NCBI GenBank assembly: GCA_900321595.1 | Contig: ONWP01000194.1 | Location: 1-7,705, forward strand | Length of the DNA stretch: 7,705 nt | Reading direction: 5' to 3' | From: an uncultured Eubacteriales bacterium | GTDB taxonomy: Bacteria > Bacillota > Clostridia > Oscillospirales > Acutalibacteraceae | In this document: piece after piece, positions 1 through 4,630 of the stretch | How positions within the stretch are numbered: the first letter of the stretch is position 1 | Layout of the letters: the number at the start of each line of letters is the position of its first letter | Position numbers and translations under genes: made by a program | The notes under the pieces: generated by a model | The model's input: the letters and a program-made list of their open reading frames with translations, nothing else | Told to the model about the DNA's origin: nothing | The model's database searches: none

Positions 1-83
1 CCGCCGCCGGGGTTCTCCTCGCCGCCGCCGGGGTTCTCCTCGCCGCCGCCGGGATTCTCCTCGCCGCCGCCGGGATTCTCCTC
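1..83 (-). repeat. 21-bp in-frame tandem repeat encoding EENPGGG
   Basis: Four head-to-tail 21-bp units are visible (63-83, 42-62, 21-41, and 1-20 cut by the edge). Read on the minus strand each encodes the heptapeptide EENPGGG. The units are identical except for the Asn codon: AAT in the two units nearest the membrane span, AAC in the two further out. The repeat lies in the outside tail of the PP2C-like protein, after three YEEP/YEEN motifs from which it may have grown. The total copy number cannot be known, as the array continues beyond the window. Confidence 0.93.
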
Positions 84-1187
84 ATACGCCGGTTCCTCAT
101 AGTATTGCGGTTCCTCATAATTATTCGCGGGCGCCTCGGTTCTGCTCGCCGTCGTCACGACCGTCGTGCTGCGGCGCGTCACGCCGGGGGCTTCTGTGAC
201 GGCAACCATGGAGACCTCGTCCACGTCCCGGATCCCGTGCGTCGTGGAGACGGCCGCGTCGCCGGTCGAGGATTCGGTCGTCTTGGGCTTGAGCACCTTG
301 TCGCTGTGTGTCGCAAAAAAGATCCCGGCAGCCACGCCAACAAGGATGACGAACACCGCGATGGGAAGCGCGCGGAAAATGGGATGACGCGTCTTCTCTC
401 TGGAGACGTCCGGCACCTCTGTCGTCAGATCCTCCAGCGCCGGTTCCAGCTCCGTCTCCTCCACCGGCGGCTCGGGCTCGAATACGCCGGCGTCGGCTCC
501 CGCCGCGGGGATCACCGGCGGCGTCACGGCCACGGGCTCCTCGTCGCACACGATCTTCACGAGCACGACGGTTTTGTCCGCCTCCCGGTTGTCTGACGCG
601 GTGATGCGGTACAGATCCCGCAGCAGCGTCTTCAGATCCCGGTCGGAGTCAAACAGCGCCACGATGTCCTCATAGCGAAGATCCTTCGAGCAGTCCGCGC
701 TCAGCAGAGCGAACATATCGCCGTCGCGCACGTCGTCCACCAGCTGGAAGCCGGAGCCGTTGTCGCCGGGCAGCGCGATCTCAAAAAGCTCGCCGTCGGA
801 AAAGCGCAGAACGTGACAATCCCCCATGCGGGAGACGTATACGCCGTCCGGCACAGCGCAGAGGCTCGCGAGCGAAAGCTGCGCGCCCTCGCATCTGCCG
901 GTCACGGTCTTCATATCGTTCAGGAAGCCGTCGGCGTTGCCGCTGAGCATATCGTCCCTGTAGTCGTTGAACGCGGTCACCGCGCCCAGCGCGAACGCCG
1001 ATTTGTTCGAGGATCCCACCGCGCAGCGGAACGGCGGCTCCGTGCTGCCGTAGGTCTTAAACCCCTTCGGCGCGTCGGCGTGCTCCGCCGAGACCACGTT
1101 TCCGTTGAGATTGATGCTGTCGCCGTTGAAACCCTTGGTCAGCGCGCTGCGGGTCACGGCTACTGCTTCGGTGCGAATGATCGCCAT
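1..1187 (-). CDS. Membrane-anchored PP2C-like (probable pseudophosphatase) protein with repetitive outer tail, 3' end cut by window edge
   Basis: The frame is open from ATG at 1187 to the left edge (395 codons, no stop), with AGGTGG 7 nt before the ATG and a good promoter upstream. Residues 1-212 resemble a PP2C/PPM Ser/Thr phosphatase: NGDS at 21-24 where the family has N-E-D, a VSRMGDCHVLRFSDGEL stretch (118-134) matching the family's GDSR.Y strand, GDMFALLSADC (156-166) matching GD.LLLCSDG, and DNREADKTVVLV (199-210) matching the terminal DN.TVVLV. The usual DGxGG metal motif is replaced around AVGSSNK (56-62), so catalysis is doubtful. An acidic, Pro-rich linker (213-267) leads to one membrane span (about 272-292) preceded by basic residues, which puts the phosphatase-like domain inside and the tail outside. 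The tail is rich in Thr/Val/Glu/Pro, then has YEEP units and EENPGGG repeats. I infer a signalling or cell-wall sensing protein. Family assignment is from motif reading only; the true C-terminus and downstream gene are outside the window. Confidence 0.62.
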   Translation of the reverse strand, partial: MAIIRTEAVAVTRSALTKGFNGDSINLNGNVVSAEHADAPKGFKTYGSTEPPFRCAVGSSNKSAFALGAVTAFNDYRDDMLSGNADGFLNDMKTVTGRCEGAQLSLASLCAVPDGVYVSRMGDCHVLRFSDGELFEIALPGDNGSGFQLVDDVRDGDMFALLSADCSKDLRYEDIVALFDSDRDLKTLLRDLYRITASDNREADKTVVLVKIVCDEEPVAVTPPVIPAAGADAGVFEPEPPVEETELEPALEDLTTEVPDVSREKTRHPIFRALPIAVFVILVGVAAGIFFATHSDKVLKPKTTESSTGDAAVSTTHGIRDVDEVSMVAVTEAPGVTRRSTTVVTTASRTEAPANNYEEPQYYEEPAYEENPGGGEENPGGGEENPGGGEENPGG

Positions 1188-1194
1188 ATTATTT

Positions 1195-1200
1195 CCACCT
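1195..1200 (-). promoter_or_regulatory. Ribosome binding site of the PP2C-like gene
   Basis: On the minus strand AGGTGG (part of AAAGGTGG) lies 7 nt before the ATG at 1187. The spacing is ideal and supports this start. Confidence 0.75.
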
Positions 1201-1247
1201 TTCGGCTGTTTCTCTCAAATGACCGGATATTCCAGCTATTCTATATT

Positions 1248-1276
1248 ATTTTATCACCCAATCCGGCTTCCGTCAA
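1248..1276 (-). promoter_or_regulatory. Sigma-A type promoter of the PP2C-like gene
   Basis: On the minus strand a -35 box TTGACG (1276-1271) and a -10 box TAAAAT (1253-1248) are separated by exactly 17 bp. Transcription would start near 1241, giving a leader of about 54 nt before the ATG at 1187. The promoter sits in the 138-bp gap after the dehydrogenase stop codon, so the PP2C-like gene can be expressed separately from the dehydrogenase upstream. I saw no convincing terminator in the gap, so read-through is also possible. Confidence 0.72.
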
Positions 1277-1325
1277 CCGCAAAACGACACAATTTTCCGT
1301 TTTTGTGCAAAATCTCGACTTGATT

Positions 1326-2282
1326 TTACAGATTGACCACGTTTTTCGGCGCGCCGGCCAGAAACGCCCGCACATTCTCCGTCAGGATGTCCATGAGCCG
1401 CGCCCGCGTCTCAAAGGCCGCCCACGCGATATGCGGCGTGATGAAGCTGCCGGGCGACGCGACGATGGGATCGTCCGCCGCCGGCGGCTCGTTTTCCAGC
1501 ACGTCAAAGCCCGCGCCGGCAAGCTTGCCCGACCGCAGCGCGTCCGCCACGTCCTGCGCGTTGACCACGGGACCTCTGGCGGTGTTGATGAGATACGCGC
1601 CGTCCTTCATGCCGGCGATGAACGCGCTGTTGACCAGCTCCTTCGTCTCGGGCGTCAGCGGACAGTGCAGAGAGAGAAAGTCGCTTTGCGTCTGAACCGT
1701 CTCGAGCGTCGTCATCGTCACGCCGTCCGGCGCGTTGCCGTGGTCGCGCGGCGTATAGGCGATCACGCGCATCCCGAACGCCAGCGCGCGTTTCGCGACC
1801 GCCGCGCCGATCTTGCCCATGCCGATGATCCCCAGCGTCTTGCCGGTCAGCTCGAAGATGGGCTTTTTCCAGTAGCAGAAATCAGCGCACGACGCCCATT
1901 CGCCGTCCTTCACCGAGCGCGTATGCTCGCCGACGCCGACCGCGAATTCCAGCAGGAACGCCAGCACCAGCTGCGCGACGCCGTCGGTGGAGTACGCCGG
2001 GATATTGCACACGGGGATGCCCTTTTCCGCCAGGAACACGTAATCCACCACATTGTACCCGGTGCTCATCAGCGCGCACAGGCGCATTTTCGGCAGCTGC
2101 AGCGCCGTCTCCCGGGTGATGGGCGTTTTGTTGGAGATCACGATCTCCGCGTCCCCGGCACGCGCCACGATCTCGTCGTCTTCGGTACGGTCGTAGACGG
2201 TCAGCTCGCCCAGCGACGCCAGCGCATCCCAGGAAAGGTCGCCCGGATTTGTCGTATATCCGTCGAGCACCACGATTTTCAT
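1326..2282 (-). CDS. D-2-hydroxyacid dehydrogenase (hydroxypyruvate/glyoxylate reductase-like)
   Basis: A 318-residue protein of usual family length that interconverts a 2-keto acid and the D-2-hydroxy acid with a nicotinamide cofactor in the cytoplasm. The Rossmann motif GMGKIG is at 154-159. The catalytic triad of the family is present: Arg236 in NTARGP, Glu265 in ENEP and His284 in TPHIAW. The sequence FCYWKKPIFELTGKTLGIIG (135-154) leads into the cofactor domain and recalls HprA-type glycerate dehydrogenases, but substrate cannot be read from sequence: glyoxylate, hydroxypyruvate or another keto acid are all possible. The strand-2 end reads AYTPRD (175-180), with no acidic residue at the usual NAD-selecting position, which hints at NADP(H). 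The ATG at 2282 is preferred over a GTG at 2291 because AGGAG ends only 1 nt before that GTG but 10 nt before the ATG. The gene has its own promoter, is divergent from the VTT gene, and precedes the PP2C-like gene. Confidence 0.93.
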   Translation of the reverse strand: MKIVVLDGYTTNPGDLSWDALASLGELTVYDRTEDDEIVARAGDAEIVISNKTPITRETALQLPKMRLCALMSTGYNVVDYVFLAEKGIPVCNIPAYSTDGVAQLVLAFLLEFAVGVGEHTRSVKDGEWASCADFCYWKKPIFELTGKTLGIIGMGKIGAAVAKRALAFGMRVIAYTPRDHGNAPDGVTMTTLETVQTQSDFLSLHCPLTPETKELVNSAFIAGMKDGAYLINTARGPVVNAQDVADALRSGKLAGAGFDVLENEPPAADDPIVASPGSFITPHIAWAAFETRARLMDILTENVRAFLAGAPKNVVNL

Positions 2283-2292
2283 GCGTATCACG

Positions 2293-2297
2293 CTCCT
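2293..2297 (-). promoter_or_regulatory. Ribosome binding site that fixes the dehydrogenase start
   Basis: On the minus strand AGGAG (within AAAAGGAG) lies 10 nt before the ATG at 2282 and 1 nt before an in-frame GTG at 2291. Only the ATG is usable at this spacing. Confidence 0.7.
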
Positions 2298-2305
2298 TTT
2301 GCTTG

Positions 2306-2314
2306 ATTATAGCA
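2306..2314 (-). promoter_or_regulatory. Extended -10 promoter of the dehydrogenase gene
   Basis: The minus strand reads TGCTATAAT: a perfect TATAAT box with the TGn extension. At 17 bp upstream there is only a weak -35 (TGGAAA, 2334-2329), which fits an extended -10 promoter. The start of transcription would be near 2299, giving a leader of about 17 nt that contains the AGGAG site. Confidence 0.66.
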
Positions 2315-2376
2315 CACCCGAACGCGTTTTTCCACCGCCAAACTCTTTTTATTTTGCGGCAAATATCGTCCATCTA

Positions 2377-2405
2377 TTGAAATCCGAGAATTAGTTTGAT
2401 AAAAT
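2377..2405 (+). promoter_or_regulatory. Sigma-A type promoter of the VTT-galactokinase gene pair
   Basis: A -35 box TTGAAA (2377-2382) and a -10 box TAAAAT (2400-2405) are separated by 17 bp. A second hexamer, TATAAT (2405-2410), overlaps the end of the first but is 22 bp from the -35. Transcription should start near 2411-2412. The promoter is back to back with the dehydrogenase promoter, about 60 bp apart, in an AT-rich gap. It probably drives the VTT gene and the overlapping kinase gene, perhaps also mutS2 by read-through. Confidence 0.72.
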
Positions 2406-2438
2406 ATAATGGAATTATTCTGTGACGGTGTGAACGCG

Positions 2439-3296
2439 TTGAAACAAAAACCGATTGATCTGAAGCGGCTGTTCCGCTGGACAGGGATCGCGTCCTTCGC
2501 GATGGCCGGCCTGATGATCGCGTGGGCGATCATCTCCCGGATCCATTTCTTCGAGGACCGGTACGCCGTATACATCCAGTTCCTGTCCGACCTGGAGACC
2601 CGCATCGCCTCGATCCGCAACTACGGGATCGTCATATTGGTCATCCTGCTGCTGTACTTTGTGAAAGCGGCGCTGCCTTTATACCCGATCTCGATCCTCT
2701 GCGTGGCGTCGGCGATGGTTTTCCGCGTACCGGAATCGCTTCTGCTCAATCTGATCGGACTGGCGCTGATGTTCTCCACGCGCTACTTTCTCGGGGAAAA
2801 CGACGGCAGTCCGGCGCGCGACCGGCTCGCCCGCGCGCCGCTGCTCGACGGCATCCTGCAGTCGGACAGCCGGTCGAGCCCCTGGCTGCTGCTGGCCGTC
2901 CGTATGCTGCCGGGCATTCCGCTCAATACGGTCAGTCAGATCTACGGCGCGATGAGATTCCCCTACTGGGAATTCATTCTGATCTCAGAGGCCGGCTCGC
3001 TGCCGAAGCTGTTGTTATACATTCTGATCGGACGCAATGTGTCCAATCCGTTCACCCTGCGGTTCTCCATCCCGCTGACGGCGCTTCTGATCGTCACCGG
3101 CGCCGTGTTCCTCACCATGAGCATGGTCTGGGATCAGGTCAAGCAGAAGCGCTACCGCCGGCTGGCCGCCCCGGGCGGCGAGGACGAACCGCAGCAGACG
3201 CCGGGCGCGGACGAGGCCGCGGCCGATCCCGCTGAGACAGACGCGAAAACCCATGAAGATAATGACAATGCGATAAAGGAGATTTCGGAATCATGA
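2439..3296 (+). CDS. VTT/TVP38-TMEM64 family (DedA-like) integral membrane protein
   Basis: From TTG 2439 this is a 285-residue polytopic protein. A basic N-terminus (MKQKPIDLKRLFR) is followed by hydrophobic segments at about 15-33, 62-78, 84-117, 148-172, 176-198 and 209-230, and an acidic hydrophilic tail (244-285). The core carries the VTT pattern: RMLPGIPLNTVSQIYG (155-170) with the conserved Arg and prolines, then EAGSLPKLLLYILIG (184-198) with its G-x-x-P. Relatives are linked to lipid movement across membranes or envelope homeostasis, but the substrate here is unknown. Start choice: an in-frame ATG at 2409 falls inside the promoter's -10 region and upstream of the expected transcription start, so it should not be in the mRNA. 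GTG 2430 lacks a Shine-Dalgarno, while TTG 2439 has GGTG 8 nt before it. The stop overlaps the kinase start as ATGA (3293-3296), so the two are probably translationally coupled. The family call is firm; the start is moderate. Confidence 0.85.
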   Translation: MKQKPIDLKRLFRWTGIASFAMAGLMIAWAIISRIHFFEDRYAVYIQFLSDLETRIASIRNYGIVILVILLLYFVKAALPLYPISILCVASAMVFRVPESLLLNLIGLALMFSTRYFLGENDGSPARDRLARAPLLDGILQSDSRSSPWLLLAVRMLPGIPLNTVSQIYGAMRFPYWEFILISEAGSLPKLLLYILIGRNVSNPFTLRFSIPLTALLIVTGAVFLTMSMVWDQVKQKRYRRLAAPGGEDEPQQTPGADEAAADPAETDAKTHEDNDNAIKEISES

Positions 3297-4573
3297 TCGA
3301 ACAGTGCAAACAGCAAATCCAATCCGGCGCGCTCAGCAGCGCCATGAAGACGCTCTATTTCGGCGACGAGGCCGTCGCGGCGCAGTGCGCGCGCTATCAG
3401 AGCCTCTGCGACCTGTATCAGGAGACCTACGGCGACACGGACGCGCTCCGGTTTTTCTCCGCGCCCGGGCGCACGGAGGTCTGCGGCAACCACACCGATC
3501 ATAATCACGGCAAGGTCATGGCGGCAGCCGTCGATCTGGACGCGGTCGCCGCCGCCTGCAAAACGGACGACGGCGTGGTCAGTGTCAAATCCTACGAGTA
3601 TCCCAAGATCGACCGTGTGGACAGCGCGGATCTGTCGCTGCACGACGATGAGACCGGGCACTCCCAGGCCCTCATCCGCGGCGTCTGCGCCGGCTTCGTC
3701 AAGCGCGGCTACAAGGTCGGCGGCTTCAACTGCGTGACCAGGACGCAGGTCATCTCCGGCTCCGGCCTGTCCAGCTCCGCGGCCTTCGAGGTGCTGGTTG
3801 GCACGGTGATGAATTACCTCTACAACGACGGAAAGGTCTCCGCTGTCGAGATCGCGCAGATCGCCCAGTACGCGGAGAACGCGTACTTCGGCAAGCCCTG
3901 CGGCCTGATGGATCAGATGGCCTGCAGCGTCGGCGGCTTCGTGAAGATCGACTTCGCGGACAACGAGCATCCGGTCATCGAACCGATCGATTTCGACTTC
4001 GGCGCGTGCGGACACAAGCTGTGTATCGTCGACACCAGAGCCGATCACGCCGAGCTGACTGACGAATACGCCGCGATCCGCATCGACATGGAAAAGGCGG
4101 CGTCCGCCTTCGGCAAACAGGCGCTGCGCGAGGTGGACGAGGCGGACTTCCGCGCGAATCTGCCCAAGGTGCGCGCGGTCGCCGGCGACCGCGGCGTGCT
4201 CAGAGGTCTGCACTTCTTCGGCGAGAACAAGCGCGTCGAGCAGGCGGCGGCGGCTCTCGAGGCGGGCGACTTTGAGACCTTCAAATCCGTCGTCACGGCC
4301 AGCGGCTACTCGAGCTACATGTACAATCAGAACGTCTTTTCCGCCAAGATGCCGCTCAACCAGCCCGTGGCGGTGGCGCTGGCGGCGTCGGCGCAGTACC
4401 TGGAGGGCAGAGGCGCGTGGCGCGTCCACGGCGGCGGCTTTGCGGGCACCATCCAGGCCTTCGTCCCGGACGATATGCTCGACGGCTACCGCGCGCTGAT
4501 GGAATCCATCTTTGGGCAGGGCAGCTGCTACGTGCTGAACATCCGTCCCGTCGGCGGCACAGAAGTCAAATAA
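3293..4573 (+). CDS. Galactokinase-family GHMP sugar kinase (variant sugar-binding motif)
   Basis: A 426-residue cytoplasmic kinase that would phosphorylate galactose or a related sugar at C1 using ATP. All three GHMP motifs are visible: the galactokinase signature GRTEVCGNHTDHNHG (59-73), the ATP loop GSGLSSSAA (156-164) and the C-terminal HGGGFAGT (379-386). The catalytic base is likely Asp207 in GLMDQ (204-208). Arg60, His67 and Asp69 match sugar/catalytic residues Arg37, His44 and Asp46 of human GALK1, but the Glu of the usual GEHTDY (human Glu43) is Asn66 and the Tyr is His70, so the sugar could differ. Length is slightly above the usual 380-400 because of about 50 extra N-terminal residues before the signature. 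AAAGGAG lies 11 nt before ATG 3293, which overlaps the VTT stop. No galT, galE or sugar transporter is next to it, so no Leloir cluster is present locally. Family membership is very sure; galactose as substrate is likely but unproven. Confidence 0.9.
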   Translation: MIEQCKQQIQSGALSSAMKTLYFGDEAVAAQCARYQSLCDLYQETYGDTDALRFFSAPGRTEVCGNHTDHNHGKVMAAAVDLDAVAAACKTDDGVVSVKSYEYPKIDRVDSADLSLHDDETGHSQALIRGVCAGFVKRGYKVGGFNCVTRTQVISGSGLSSSAAFEVLVGTVMNYLYNDGKVSAVEIAQIAQYAENAYFGKPCGLMDQMACSVGGFVKIDFADNEHPVIEPIDFDFGACGHKLCIVDTRADHAELTDEYAAIRIDMEKAASAFGKQALREVDEADFRANLPKVRAVAGDRGVLRGLHFFGENKRVEQAAAALEAGDFETFKSVVTASGYSSYMYNQNVFSAKMPLNQPVAVALAASAQYLEGRGAWRVHGGGFAGTIQAFVPDDMLDGYRALMESIFGQGSCYVLNIRPVGGTEVK

Positions 4574-4582
4574 GAAGCATCC

Positions 4583-4613
4583 GGGCTTTCCCGTCATCAT
4601 GGGAAAGCCCTTT
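4583..4613 (+). terminator. Stem-loop after the kinase gene, possible partial terminator
   Basis: A perfect 10-bp inverted repeat, GGGCTTTCCC (4583-4592) and GGGAAAGCCC (4601-4610), encloses an 8-nt loop, starting 9 nt after the kinase stop codon. It is followed by only three T (4611-4613) and then GATAAAG, and the mutS2 ribosome binding site begins 6 nt later. The stem is strong enough for an intrinsic terminator but the T run is poor. I infer incomplete termination or an mRNA 3'-end stabiliser/processing point that uncouples mutS2 level from the upstream genes. Confidence 0.6.
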
Positions 4614-4630
4614 GATAAAGAGGAAGAACC

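Noticed and set aside
1..83. CRISPR array or minisatellite-type non-coding repeat
   Set aside because: Units are contiguous without spacers, 21 bp long and in frame with an open reading frame that has its own start, ribosome binding site and promoter, so this is a coding tandem repeat.
1271..1322. Inverted repeat after the dehydrogenase stop (CAAAAACG with CGTTTTG on the minus strand)
   Set aside because: The stem is only about 7 bp with a bulge and an 11-nt loop, AT-rich, and has no T run after it. It is too weak to call a terminator.
813..2306. A 497-codon plus-strand open frame across the PP2C-like and dehydrogenase genes
   Set aside because: It crosses two real minus-strand genes and the AT-rich promoter gap between them, and its composition is Arg/His-rich with no motif.
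2353..2363. Short dyad TTTGC-G-GCAAA between the divergent promoters
   Set aside because: An 11-bp dyad is easily found by chance and fits no operator I know. Its place just upstream of the right-facing -35 box is suggestive only.
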